A stretch of 64,000 bases of DNA, from positions 82,102 to 146,101 of the forward strand of contig JADIIX010000050.1 of assembly GCA_027604505.1 (NCBI GenBank), read 5' to 3'. The stretch is from Gonapodya sp. JEL0774 (lineage: Eukaryota > Monoblepharomycota > Monoblepharidomycetes > Monoblepharidales > Gonapodyaceae). The notes under the pieces were generated by a model that saw only the letters and a list, made by a program, of their open reading frames with translations, was not told the DNA's origin and searched no databases. Numbering within the stretch: the stretch's first letter is position 1; each line of letters starts with the position of its first letter. Positions 54,577-64,000 of the stretch are shown in pieces. The position numbers and the translations under genes were made by a program.

Positions 54577-57273
54577 GTGAGTCTTCTCCCCACTGCAGGC
54601 TCTTGGTGTCACCAGGCGCTGAACAAGCCTTCTGAAAGATACGAGGATGCCTACCCGACTCCACCGCGATTTCCTCAGTCTCGTAACTTCTCTGGTCCAA
54701 ATAGTCGCATGACGCTGTCGCAGGGCTTTCGGAAACCCCATCTGCCATTCGCGCCAACCCGGCGGGAACACTACGGACCAATATTGTCCCCTCTGCCGCC
54801 TGTTCATTTCCCTAACAGTTTTTCGTCGGCGTCATCACCCGCCTATGGCAGCCGGCCGTCCCGGCCACCGCAATGGGACATGGGTCCGAGAACTGCGCCT
54901 GGTAGTTACTCGGAACAGAGGTTCATTCAGCAGCACCCGGTCATCAGGAACCATCAATCTCATCGGCTCTTCCCCCCCGTCGAAGGGCGGACTCGAGCTG
55001 AGCCGCCCCCAGCTGTCACGGGGGACAAGAGAAAGTTTTCCGTGGTCGAGCAGGACGATTCCAACGATTCAATAGACATTGAAAAAATTCTCGATACTTG
55101 GGTGGACCCGAAAGTTGAAGTAGATTCTCGCATTGTACCTGCTGTGGAAGTGGAGGATTCTTCCACAAGTGAAAGTGAAGGGGAAGATGAGGAGGACTTG
55201 GATGTGGAAGCAGCTGAGGAACAGATTGACCGGCTTGATGCACTCATTTCTCATTGGGAGCGTCTGTTGGAACGACGACGAGAGCTAGATAAGGCCGAGC
55301 AAGAAGAAAAGCGGGCCAAAGAGGTCGTTGTCCCACAGGATGTGGTAGACTCTGTGGAGCCGAATGAGATGGTCACCGAAGGTAATTCGGTCGGGCTTAC
55401 CAAGAACTCCACTGAAAATGATCAGGAGCAAGTGTCGGCCGTCTCTGTGAAGGTTGATCGCGTCGAAACCCCGTCGCAAACGCCTGCAACGGAGAGTGAG
55501 GATCGCTCTTGTGAAGAAACGCAGCGTCTCTTGGCGGAACACGAATCGGTACTTGACTATAATCGAATGCTCGCACAAAAACATGTGGTTCATTCCGGAG
55601 AGGATACTTCGCATCAAAGTGTTTTTGCGTCTTTTCAGCTACCGAACCACTCCTTACCTTCATCTTTCATCATTGACAATCTTGTACTTCCTCATCGAAA
55701 CGCTTTGAAAGCGAAAATCGAGGAGCTGCGGCTTGAGTATGAGTCTCGTTTGAAGGCGTACAAACGGAAAGTCGCACGCTTGAACAGTCGACGGACATTC
55801 GGTGAGAGCATGTTCGGCTACCAAGGGCCCAATCCCCCCGCGCTCACCCCGAGTGGCAATGAGGCCGTTGGGAGTGGGCCATCCGGTACCCACCACCAGA
55901 GCTACTCTTCGCGAAGTCGACGAGGCGGTGCGTCGGACATGGTGCGCTCCGAGGCCGAGTTTGAGGCTATTTTGCGACAACTTCAGCAATCGGAACCGGA
56001 CCCTGCCGAGGCCAAGCAGGACCGGTGGGCCAAGAATGTGGACATGGTTCTGGATCCTCAGCTGAGGGCTGCTATGGAGATCGACGACCGGTCCAGGTTG
56101 GTAGAGGATCCCGTAAAAGAATTGGACAATCAACGGGCGATGTCAGATGAGGGGTGGACCGGGGCCGAGAAGTACATTTTCAGGACGAAGCTCGCGCAGT
56201 ACGGAAAGGACTTCAACATCATTTCAAAGTATCTACCGAACAAGAGCACCCAAGACTGTGTCTTCTTCTATTACCGGGGGAAGTACCTCGACGGTCTCAA
56301 AGATGCTGTGCGTCGCCACAAGATCATGACCGGCCAGGGCCGGCGAAAGAAGCAAACGCAGCCCAAGCCCGCCAAACCGCCCGACAGAGCGTTGATGGAT
56401 CACGACGGTGGCGAGGACTTTGACGCACCCCCCGTGGGACGGACACGTGGGTCCAGAACCGAAGACAGCGCGTACAACCCGCCGGGCGGGCGAGCCGCGC
56501 GGGCGAAACAGCGGGCGGCGACCCAGGCTGCCGCTGCGGAAGAGGAAGAAGCAGCAACAGCAACAAGAATGGAGGATGGGTTCGAAGGGGATGAAGGGGA
56601 CGAAACGGTGACGTGGACCTCTGAGGAACAGGACCTGATCATGTCGTGCTTTCGGCGGTACGGCAAGGACTTTGCAGCGACTGCGGAGCACATTGAAGGG
56701 AAAACGGAGCGGGACGTGCGGATGTTTTTCAACAGCCAGAAGCGGCGGTTGAAGCTCACGGAGCTGGTCAAGGAGGCTGAGTCGGAGAAGAAGGGCAAGA
56801 AGGGGCGTTCGGGGAGGGACAAGAAGAAGGGGAAGCGCAAGACGGGGGCGAGCGAGGAGGGTGGCGGGGGCGGGGGCGGGGGCGGCAGCGGCGGCGGCAC
56901 AGTGGAGATGGAGGGTGCTGGAGAGGCGATGGAAGGGGTGGAAGTCTCGGATTCCGCCCCCGACAGCAAATCCACGACGCACACCATCATGGCCGCCGCC
57001 CAGGCGCTGCAGGGGCTCCTCGAGCAGTCTCGCGGGCCCGGTGACGGTGACGGCGACGGCGACGGCGGGGACGACGGGGAAGGCGGCGGCGGGAACGGCG
57101 ACGGCGACGGTGACGGCGCGGGGTACGGGGAGGTCGCGCACGGCGGGGCCGGTGCACGCGAGGGGCGTGGTGGTCTGGCCGGTGGCGGCGGTGTCGGTGG
57201 CGGTACTGAACACATGGCCACCGAACAAGACGGGGAGGGCACCGTGGTGGACGAGGGGAGGTCGTTGCGGTAG
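54577..57273 (+). CDS. SNT1: SNT1/NCoR-like protein with two SANT domains
   Basis: Chromatin co-repressor scaffold; the yeast relative Snt1 belongs to the Set3 histone deacetylase complex. An open frame without introns runs to the TAG at 57271-57273. SANT1 is WTGAEKYIFRTKLAQYGKDF with STQDCVFFYYRGK, preceded by the conserved LVEDPVKELDNQRAMSDEGW. SANT2 is WTSEEQDLIMSCFRRYGKDF with KTERDVRMFFNSQ. A coiled-coil region (LDALISHWERLLERRRELDK) lies upstream. The C-terminal 150 residues are Gly- and Asp-Gly-rich low complexity. The start is uncertain: the frame is open from 54553, begins with GTGAGT (donor-like) at 54577, and the first in-frame ATG is at 54710. An upstream exon is likely. Confidence 0.85.
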   Translation: MSLLPTAGSWCHQALNKPSERYEDAYPTPPRFPQSRNFSGPNSRMTLSQGFRKPHLPFAPTRREHYGPILSPLPPVHFPNSFSSASSPAYGSRPSRPPQWDMGPRTAPGSYSEQRFIQQHPVIRNHQSHRLFPPVEGRTRAEPPPAVTGDKRKFSVVEQDDSNDSIDIEKILDTWVDPKVEVDSRIVPAVEVEDSSTSESEGEDEEDLDVEAAEEQIDRLDALISHWERLLERRRELDKAEQEEKRAKEVVVPQDVVDSVEPNEMVTEGNSVGLTKNSTENDQEQVSAVSVKVDRVETPSQTPATESEDRSCEETQRLLAEHESVLDYNRMLAQKHVVHSGEDTSHQSVFASFQLPNHSLPSSFIIDNLVLPHRNALKAKIEELRLEYESRLKAYKRKVARLNSRRTFGESMFGYQGPNPPALTPSGNEAVGSGPSGTHHQSYSSRSRRGGASDMVRSEAEFEAILRQLQQSEPDPAEAKQDRWAKNVDMVLDPQLRAAMEIDDRSRLVEDPVKELDNQRAMSDEGWTGAEKYIFRTKLAQYGKDFNIISKYLPNKSTQDCVFFYYRGKYLDGLKDAVRRHKIMTGQGRRKKQTQPKPAKPPDRALMDHDGGEDFDAPPVGRTRGSRTEDSAYNPPGGRAARAKQRAATQAAAAEEEEAATATRMEDGFEGDEGDETVTWTSEEQDLIMSCFRRYGKDFAATAEHIEGKTERDVRMFFNSQKRRLKLTELVKEAESEKKGKKGRSGRDKKKGKRKTGASEEGGGGGGGGGSGGGTVEMEGAGEAMEGVEVSDSAPDSKSTTHTIMAAAQALQGLLEQSRGPGDGDGDGDGGDDGEGGGGNGDGDGDGAGYGEVAHGGAGAREGRGGLAGGGGVGGGTEHMATEQDGEGTVVDEGRSLR

Positions 57274-58140
57274 TAGGGGGAAGGGAGCGGGCAGCGCGGT
57301 GGGTGGTGGGTGGTGGAGGGGAAGGAGGGAGGACGGTGGTAGGCGGCGTGGCGGCATCGCGGCGCGGGGGGGGGGGGGCGGGCGGGCGGCCGCGGCGGCG
57401 CGCGGGCGCGCGCGGGGGCGGCGGGGCGCGCCGCGCGCCCCGCCCCGCCCGCCCCGCCCCCCGCGCCCCCCCCGCCCGCCCCCCCCCCGCCGCCGGGGAG
57501 AGGAGTGTGTGAGGGTGTGAGGATGCCGAGACAAGGGGTACGGTTGCACCGTGTACATTGTGTAATAGCTTTTTGACATGACAAATTTTATACCCCATTT
57601 TTTTTATTATTTTTTTTATTTGACTTCTTTTGTTTTTGGTGGGGGCGGCCGGGGGGGGTGGTGTGGGCGTGGGTTGTGGGCGTGGGGTGTTGTGGGGAGC
57701 ACGAACGATCAACAATGGTTGAGTGATGCGTCGATGCCCGGTGGTAGGGTCTGGCGAACTGAACGGAAAGAGCGGGACAGGGGCACATGGACAAGGAGAA
57801 CACGACTGCGCACCACTCTGCAAGACACACACGCACGCACACACACACACACAAGGGGGCCAGCCAGGTCCACCACTCCTCGCCAACAAAGTGCAAACGG
57901 TGCATGTTCCATGCTAACCACCCTGCTCACCCCGCCTTCCATACACATACACGACAACATGACAACATGCTGGGTCTGGGCTGTGGGTGTATCGTTTGGT
58001 TTGGTTGGTTGGGGTTCGCTGGTGCAGTGAGTGTGCACACGGGGCACGCACCAACCAACCAACCAACCCGATTCGAATCCCCCCGCACCCCCCGCACCAG
58101 CCCCACTCCCCCACCACCCCGCCCCGCCCCAACCAATGCT
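57274..58140. repeat. Intergenic low-complexity: G/C runs, poly-T/A, AC microsatellite
   Basis: Between SNT1 and the 3' end of the eL29 gene. A 130-bp block (about 57364-57495) is almost only G then C, with G11 and C-rich runs that could fold on themselves. A T-rich tract follows (57600-57620), then a G-rich GGTGTGG tract (57640-57690) and an AC microsatellite (about 57825-57853). No gene is recognised. The two 3' UTRs must lie here, with the T-rich tract a candidate polyadenylation region. Confidence 0.65.
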
Positions 58141-59270
58141 CTATTCCTCCTTTGCCGCCTTGCGTGCCTCGATGATACCCTTCTTTGCGAATCGCTGGTT
58201 GCGGAGGAACTTGGGGTCGACCTGGAGGGGGGGGAGGACGAGGGAGGGAGGGTGGGGCGGGGGACGCGGGAGGGAGGGGGAGAGGGAAGAGGTCAGTGAG
58301 GTGTGGTGTTGTGAAACCAGCCGTGTCGGGGTCTGTGTTCTGTGTTCCCCGAGTTCTCGAGTTCCCGAGTTCCCTTTTCCCAAGTCCTGGTGCGTGGTGT
58401 CGTTGTCGTGGTGACCCGTGTGTCTCCCTCCTTGCACTTTTCCCTTTTCCTCCTTGCTCATTTCCCTTTTCCGTCGTCCCGCCTACCCTTTGAGGGGTGT
58501 GGTGTTGTGAAGCCCGCCGTGTCGGGGTCTATCTTCCAAGTTGCAGAGCTCCCGAGTTCCCGAGTTCCCGAGTCCTGGTGCGTGGTGTCCTTGTCGTGGT
58601 TCCCCGTGTGTCGCTCCAGTGCCTTCCCGCCGTCCCGCCTTCCCTCCTTAAGTCTTCCCTCGTTCCCTCGTTCCCTCCTTCCCGCCGTCCCTCCTTCCCG
58701 CCTTCCCGCCTTCCCTCCTTCCCGCCTTCCCTCCTTCCCGCCTTCCCGCCGTCCCGACTTCCCGGCTTCCGGCTTCCCGCTTTCCTCTTTCCCCGTTCCC
58801 CCCGAAACCACCCCACCAACCACCAAGTACAACCAATCTCAACTCACCCCCTTGAGGGACGGGTGTCGTTGGCGCTTGGCCTTCTTGATACCGTTGCGGT
58901 GGGCCTTGCGGTCTGATGTGTGCGTGTGTGGTGGGTGGGAGGAGGGAGGGAAGGGAGGGAGAGGAGGGATGAGTGAGTGTGAGAGGGGATGAGGGGATGG
59001 GATAGAAGGGAAGAAGAAGAAGAGAAAAACCGACTTTGGTTGTGGTTCTGAATGTGGAGGGAGGGAAGAGAAGAGGGGTTGGTTGGTGGGTTGGTGTGGG
59101 AGAAGGAGAGGAGGAGGAGAGAGGACTCACCGTGTGGTTCTTGCTAGAAGGGGCAAGGGAGTGGAGTTGAGGAGGGAGCAGCAGGGGAGGGGGGTAAGGG
59201 GGGATGAGGGAGTTGAGAGGGGAGGAAAAGACAGGAGAGAGAGAGAGACAGCAACAGACCTCTTTGCCAT
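58141..59270 (-). CDS. RPL29: 60S ribosomal protein eL29, with three mini-exons
   Basis: Small basic protein of the large ribosomal subunit. Five coding exons: 59260-59270 (11 nt), 59131-59143 (13 nt), 59035-59047 (13 nt), 58848-58912 (65 nt) and 58141-58221 (81 nt, including stop). Joined in order the start reads MAKSKNHTNHNQNRKAHRNG, the universal eL29 N-terminus, then IKKAKRQRHPSLKG, VDPKFLRNQRFAKKG and the C-terminus EARKAAKEE. All junctions are in frame and have GT/AG ends. Without the 13-nt exon at 59035 the conserved NHNQ-N block would be lost, which is strong evidence for it. The protein is about 60 residues, normal for fungi. The 626-bp last intron is full of repeats. Confidence 0.93.
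58298..58620. repeat. Direct repeat of about 125 bp, two copies
   Basis: Copy 1 (about 58298-58430) and copy 2 (about 58495-58618) share GGTGTGGTGTTGTGAA, GCCGTGTCGGGGTCT, repeated CGAGTTCC units, GTCCTGGTGCGTGGTGTC and a CCCGTGTGTC end. The offset is about 197 bp. They lie within the last intron of the eL29 gene. Differences include small indels in the CGAGTTCC part. Confidence 0.8.
58625..58790. repeat. Minisatellite-like TTCCCGCC/TTCCCTCC array
   Basis: About 20 degenerate 7-8 bp units of the type TTCCCGCC, TTCCCTCC and GTCCCGCC in tandem. It lies inside the eL29 last intron, just upstream (on the plus strand) of the exon at 58848. The strand read by the gene is purine-rich. Confidence 0.8.
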
Positions 59271-59824
59271 TGGGAATCAACTGTGGGAGAGTGTGGGAGA
59301 GGGGTTGAGAGGTTGAGGGGGAGTGGTGGAGTGGGGGAGTCGAAGAGAGGAGGGAGGGAGGGAGGAAGGGAGGGGGGAAGGGGGGAAGGAGGAAGGGAGG
59401 GAGAGTGAGTGGGGGGACTGCACACCCTCCACACCCGCCCTCCCCTCTCCACCTTCCCCTCCACCTTCCCCCCTCCCACCCCCTGATTCCACGCTGATTC
59501 CACGTGCGAGTGCGGCCTCTGCTCCACTCTCACTCACTCTGCCGATGGAATCTGCTGTGCTGCGCTCTTGACGATCGATGGATGTGGATGGATCGATCTG
59601 GTGTACAGGCTCACCAACCCGCGACCACAGCACCCCTCCCCTCCCCCCCTAACCCCCTCTCTCTCTCCTCTCAATATCCCCCCATCCCTCTCCTCTATTC
59701 AATCTCCCTCTCCATCCATTTGAATTTGCTTTCCTATTTATTATCCACCCCCCCGCATATCCCTTATTACTCTCTGTCGTGTCTCTATTACATTCCCTTC
59801 ATCCTCCTCCCTCCCCCCTTCCCT

Positions 59825-62670
59825 TCACGTGATGTACACCTTCCGCGCCTGCGAAATCGGAAACACTGCTCCCGTCCGCGCACACCGCACCTGCCCATCG
59901 TTCTTACTGGCCGATTCTAAAATTGCCTATCCAGTTCGAGTGTCGCATGAGTTGCAGTGTCGCACGAGTTGCAGTGTCGCATGAGGCGGTTGTCCACCAC
60001 CACCACAGGTATACAGTGGTGCCGGGGTCGGGGTGCCAACGAACAACGCAATGGTGTTTGTCAGCCTCCCACCCAACTCTCTGAACCCTCCAACCCTCCT
60101 TCCCTTCCCTCCCACCAAACCCCCCTCCCCCCCCCCCCCAAACCAAAAAGAAAAACCCACCTTCTCCGAATACACATACCCATTCGGCAGTACCATGGGC
60201 TGATTCCTCTCGTCCATCACCTCCCCCGTCACCCGACACACCAGCGTCGAGCACACCCGATGACTCCGCGGCAACCGTTCCGCCAACGCGCCAAACGTAC
60301 TCATGTCGCACGTCGGGCAGTTGGCCGTCCGGTTCTCCTGCTGGCTGCACATGGGCGTCTTGAGCGCCGACAGTCCGGCTTGCAACGTCGATTCCAGCAG
60401 GGGAAGCATCGTCAGCGAGTTGAGCGCAAAGTTGTCGCTACGGAATTGGGAAACCAATGTCGTCCACCGCGTGGCCGAGAACAGGGTCTAGACGGTCGAG
60501 TCGGTAAGAGCAGGTTCAAATCACACCATCCCCACCGCCGTGTGTCCAGTCCCATCCCTACCATCCCCACCACCGTGTGCACAGTCCCATACCTACCATA
60601 TATATAACGCAGTCCCATCCCCCCAATCCGCGCTCATCCTGCCCCCCTTCCACCTTCCCCCTTCCCCCTTCCACCTTCCACCTTCCACCTTCCCCCACCA
60701 CTCCCCGTACCCCGGTACCCCCGGCTACCCCCGCTAACCCACCTTATACCTCTCACACCCGGTCCCCTCTTTAAACGCCAGGAGCGCCATCGCCCTCTGT
60801 ACCTCGTCCAAGTGCCCTCCTTCTGCCTGCGCGTGGGGGGCCAGATGCTTGCGCGCGTACGAGAGGGCATCGGACGTCTTGCGGGCGCGCACGAGCTCGA
60901 TGTAGTCTTGCAGGCGCAGCTGGAACTCGAGGGTGCTCTTTTTGGGGGGGGGGGGGGGGGGGGTGGTGGGGGTAGGTGGGGGGGGCGGCCTGTGGTGACG
61001 TAGGCTGACGGGGACAAGNNNNNNNNNNCCCCCCCCCCCCCCCCGACGCGGGGGGACGGGTCAGATGGTGTCGTAGGATACACGCGACACTGAGCGTGGG
61101 ACCCGATGGCATTCGGATGCTCCACGCAACTGTGACCACTGTGTGACCCCCCACGTCCACGTCCCGCACGACCCCCCCCACGACCCATAGCGAACGCGGG
61201 TTTACCTTGATCTTCTTCAGACCGGACCTGTTGTCGGCACACCAGGCCAAACACTCTGCGGAACTCTTGGCCTCGAGCGAAGCCTCGATGGTGCGCGTTT
61301 GGGTGAAGAGATCGATGTCGGCCAGGGGCTGGGGTGGGGTGCGGGTCGGGGGTGGGGGGCGGGGGGGGGAGTCCAGGGCGGCGCAGGGGACCGATGGGAA
61401 GTTTGAGAGATGCACGATGAGGAATGCACAGCGGAGCAGGGCTCTTTGGGGCTTCCAAGCGTGATTCGGCGTACACCGTACCCCGCTCCGCTCCCAGTCC
61501 CCCCACCCCCACCCCCCCCACGCACCTCAATCCCCCCAGCCGCCGCCACCATTCCCGCGGTACCACCCCACCCCCTCCTGAGCAAGTACTCCACCAGCAC
61601 CCTGTCCAGCCTGACTTTACACCACCGTGCGTACTCGGGCGAGTCGGACGAAGGGACCGACGCGAGCTCGTCGAGGTGGGACAGGCGGTGGCGGGTGCGG
61701 GAGAGGGAGGCCGATTCGTCGGATTTGGTTTCTTGGAGCTGGGGAGGGGGGGGGGGCGGCAAAAGGGGAATGGCGGGGATGAGGGGAGAGGGATGTGAGG
61801 TTGGCTGAGAGATTTGAAGCGGGTGACGGAATGGAGACATGCTCTCAAATGCGACTTTGCTCAAGTTGGTGGCCTCTGGCTCTCATATGCCATGTCCGAG
61901 TCGGCCCGTCCATGAACATCCCACATCCCCCCAGCCTGAACCTCTCCACTTCTCCACCACCCACCGCACCTTCCTCTTCAGCTTCTGCATCCTCTCAATC
62001 ATGCTATTCAACTGCGCGGCCGCCTCTTCCGCCGTCACGCCCTTCTTTTCCGCGTCGTCCGTCCCCGTCCCCGTCCCATCCGACCCCGGTGCAGGTGCAG
62101 CTTTGGCAGCGAGCTCAGACGCTTGCGTCGCTAGCTGGGTAAGTTCACGCTCGGTGAGACGTTGGGATGTCCGTAGGGTTTTGCGGATTTGCTCCAGGGG
62201 GACCTGCGGGGAGACCGGGGTAAGTAGGGGGCCGATGGTGGAAGATGGGTGGACCAAGCACGGGGAGACGGGGAGGGAGAGCAATTTTGAATCAGCCTTT
62301 ATGTATCCACGAGAATGAAACGCGGGGTGCCAAGGCGGCTTTGTCTTGCCGGGCTGTTCAACTGCGCGCAACGAGCCCACGACGCCAACGATCGCCAACA
62401 ATCACAACCATGACGCAGAATCCGCACAGAAGCCAGTCCCGTTTCGCGGCTTCGTCCTTTCTCTCCCCAAATTTTAAATTCACTCGGTCCACTTGTCCCT
62501 CCACGGCCAGCGCGCCCGCCCCTCCAGTCGCTACCGCATCTGCTCTCGTGACCTCATTCCCACCCAGGTCCCGCCCCTTGAAGGGCTCCAGATATATTCT
62601 CACGCACCGAAATCAGAGGCTGCTCGAGCTGAAGCAGCGCTTCGATGTTCAGTTTTGTCTTGTCCGCCAT
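59825..62670 (-). CDS. FYV10: MAEA/Fyv10 (Gid9) subunit of the GID/CTLH ubiquitin ligase
   Basis: RING-like subunit of the GID/CTLH E3 ligase, which in yeast triggers degradation of gluconeogenic enzymes. Exons: 62608-62670, 61970-62203, 61526-61738, 61206-61328, 60743-60937, 60161-60487 and 59825-59926. The start is MADKTKLNIEALLQLEQPL. LisH/CTLH/CRA elements include RVLVEYLLRRGW, SSAECLAWCADN and LRLQDYIELVRARKTSDAL. The C-terminal RING-like domain has CSTLVCRVTGEVMDE, PMVLPNGYVY, then CARTGAVFPISQARKVYIT. Two exon-bearing parts are separated by an intron holding an assembly gap (61019-61028). Introns are strikingly G- or C-rich. The protein is about 420 residues, typical. Confidence 0.92.
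59941..59985. repeat. 17-bp tandem repeat
   Basis: The unit TGTCGCATGAGTTGCAG is repeated 2.6 times with one base change. It lies in the last intron of the MAEA/Fyv10 gene, close to its 3' splice site. Confidence 0.85.
61019..61028. other. Assembly gap of 10 N
   Basis: Ten N bases. A 20-base G run lies about 55 bp to the left (60944-60963) and a 16-base C run begins immediately to the right (61029-61044). It falls within an intron of the MAEA/Fyv10 gene, so the coding sequence is not affected, but the true intron length is unknown. Confidence 0.95.
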
Positions 62671-63795
62671 GTCTGGGGATGGTCGAGAGCCCGATGCAAC
62701 CCTAGTGTGGGGATTTGTGGGCCAGGGGCGCTACCGTACCCAGATGAGCCCAGGTTCACGTCGACCCATCTGTTCCCCTATACATAAGATGGACACTAAA
62801 TAAATTTGCTTCGGATTCTCTTTTGACGGAAATGATCGAAAGGACACGGGATGATTATAAAGTGTGACAATGGTTGCGCGATAATGGTAAAAGATTCATA
62901 GCTGTCAACAAGCTGTGATGTAATAGTATGGAAGCTGTTTTTCTGATTGAGTGTGCTCCCAAATGCCTGCGATTGGTTTCGTTGGAAGATTCCCGACGGC
63001 ACTCCGACTGGAAGTCTTCCGTGTGATTCAACGAAACCGAGCCCGTCCGTCATTCTTCACGTATCTAAATGGGTGGGGATTGCCAAAATTATGCAGCTCT
63101 TTGACTCTTCGAGATACCATAGTCTCTGAATCGGGGGCCGAAGAACCGCGGGCGCCAAACATGCATACCGTGTATATCTGGTTGGAATCTTCACTGAAAC
63201 GATGAGCCTCCAGTTCTGCTTCAGATTACCCTGTGTAGCTTTGGAAGAATTCTCAGCACAAGATCAACATCGGCAGCGTCAAATCAAAAAAAAAAGGACT
63301 TGGTGATGTGCACAATGATGTACAATAAACTTGTCACGCATTGATTGGTGCTGGGACCATCGCCTTGGCCACTTCCCTCCTCACAGGCTCGAGTCTTCGC
63401 CTTCCGCCCCAGTTCCCCTAAGACCCCATTCAGGCAGACACGTTTCTGCCCTACGCTATTCTGCGGGCCTTCCCCTATTGTGAGCGACGCTTCTCCGCCG
63501 GCCGCCGTTTTACCAGCAATCAGCATTTGTAATCAGCTGGCGACAACACCGACGACGGGCGCAAATCCGACGAGGAAGGAAAGGCGGAAAAGAACCGATC
63601 GCGGACCGTGTAGCAATCTAGAACCCCAAAACGAGAGGAACTTTCCAGCACGCAGCTGCATTGTGGCGAGATTCCAAACTGGCTACATAAAGTCTCCACG
63701 AGTCGCCGTCGCTCTCAGTCCCGACCCCTAGTCGTGGACCCGATCCCACATATACACTATACACTGTTTTTGAGTACTATCCAGGTGTCGCAGCA
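62671..63795. other. Divergent intergenic region, nothing recognised
   Basis: About 1.1 kb between the MAEA/Fyv10 start (-) and the next start (+). A 128-codon frame at 63345-63731 (+) has no recognisable motif and may be a 5' leader of the next gene. I see no RNA gene. Confidence 0.45.
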
Positions 63796-64000
63796 ATGTC
63801 GGCCGACTCGCCCTTCTGGCGCCGCATAAAGCCTGCCACCACTCACGCACCACTTACTCAACGGCAAATAACTCGTGGTGTCATCGACTTCACTCCGTAT
63901 GCTCCTTCCCCATCTCCCGCACATATATGGCCTCCAATCGACTCGACCTCCTCCGCTCCTCCCTCCCTATTCTCCTCTTCATCCTCCCTCTCTTCGGCAT
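63796..64000 (+). CDS. 5' end of an unrecognised gene, cut by the window
   Basis: The ATG at 63796 opens MSADSPFWRRIKPATTHAPL and stays open to the window edge (68 codons), becoming Ser/Pro-rich. TATA-like TATATACAC lies about 45-50 bp upstream. The sequence is too short to identify. Confidence 0.5.
   Translation, partial: MSADSPFWRRIKPATTHAPLTQRQITRGVIDFTPYAPSPSPAHIWPPIDSTSSAPPSLFSSSSSLSSA

Noticed and set aside
54577-54598. 22-bp intron GTGAGT...GCAG at the start of the SNT1 frame
   Set aside because: Too short to splice, and joining an upstream ATG exon at 54506 across it shifts the frame.
56233-57584. Long minus-strand frames (394-448 codons) opposite the SNT1-like gene
   Set aside because: They are shadows in high-GC DNA with Arg/Pro/Ala-rich low-complexity translations. 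The plus strand has clear SANT domains.
57820-57856. CRISPR-like or satellite array
   Set aside because: It is a simple AC microsatellite without spacers.
60488-60540. Possible tRNA (GGTTCAAATC-like T-arm sequence)
   Set aside because: No matching acceptor stem, D-arm or anticodon arm around it.
60634-61864. Minus-strand frames of up to 404 codons crossing the N gap
   Set aside because: They run through introns of the MAEA/Fyv10 gene and include the unknown bases. The real exons are short parts of several frames.

Overview
The window is eukaryotic nuclear DNA. Genes are split by many short introns (mostly 50-120 bp, GT..AG, a few GC..AG), intergenic gaps are often under 150 bp, and proteins are assembled here by joining exons in frame. 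I recognise about 26 conserved protein genes and a few lineage-specific ones. The set (Utp14, Pwp2, Sec23, Tim17, Snt1-like SANT protein, Gid9/Fyv10, Coq1-type synthase, fungal-type mitochondrial carrier, ATP synthase subunit k-like protein) suggests a fungus. Features usually missing from yeasts (kinesin-13, Cys/His-rich CHORD protein, SYP7-type Qc-SNARE, SRRM1 with PWI domain, ABC1 kinase joined to a beta-lactamase domain, a plant-like extracellular LRR membrane protein) point to an early-diverging, probably zoosporic (chytrid-like) fungus. That placement is inference.

Layout. 1-1.1 kb: 3' part of an unrecognised gene (+). 1.3-2.6 kb: mitochondrial carrier (-). 3.6-8.3 kb: very GC-rich Pro/Ser-rich giant ORF (+). 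9.3-10.6 kb: secreted/membrane LRR protein (+). 11.6-15.8 kb: UDP-glucose dehydrogenase and mitochondrial polyprenyl diphosphate synthase (both -). 15.9-19.9 kb: SEC23 and TIM17 (+). 20.1-27.1 kb: two SSU-processome genes, UTP14 (+) and PWP2 (-), tail to tail. 27.2-31.5 kb: ABC1 kinase/beta-lactamase fusion (-). 31.8-35.1 kb: PP1 phosphatase and SRRM1 (-). 35.6-39.2 kb: kinesin-13 (+). 39.2-43.2 kb: phosducin-like protein, CNPPD1-like cyclin, FEN1 (all -). 43.4-47.4 kb: PIG-H (+), small ATP synthase k-like gene (-), VMA12-like (+), SYP7-like SNARE (+). 47.3-51.4 kb: unrecognised helical protein (-), secreted protein (+), PDAP1 (+). 51.4-54.4 kb: MEMO1 and CHORDC1 (-). 54.6-57.3 kb: SNT1/NCoR-like protein (+). 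58.1-62.7 kb: ribosomal protein eL29 and MAEA/Fyv10 ubiquitin ligase subunit (-), in very GC-rich, repeat-rich DNA with a 10-N assembly gap. 63.8-64 kb: 5' end of another gene (+).

Most genes are housekeeping: ribosome biogenesis (UTP14, PWP2, eL29), secretory pathway (SEC23, SNARE, PIG-H, VMA12), mitochondria (carrier, COQ1, TIM17, ATP synthase k-like), mRNA processing and chromatin (SRRM1, SNT1). They do not form an operon or an obvious gene cluster. The most notable signals are gene-structure ones: four independent GC-AG introns with the same GCAAGT donor, a ribosomal protein gene with three coding exons of 11, 13 and 13 nt, a general habit of placing the first intron within the first few codons, and convergent genes whose coding regions touch or overlap. 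I did not find a convincing novel multi-gene system.
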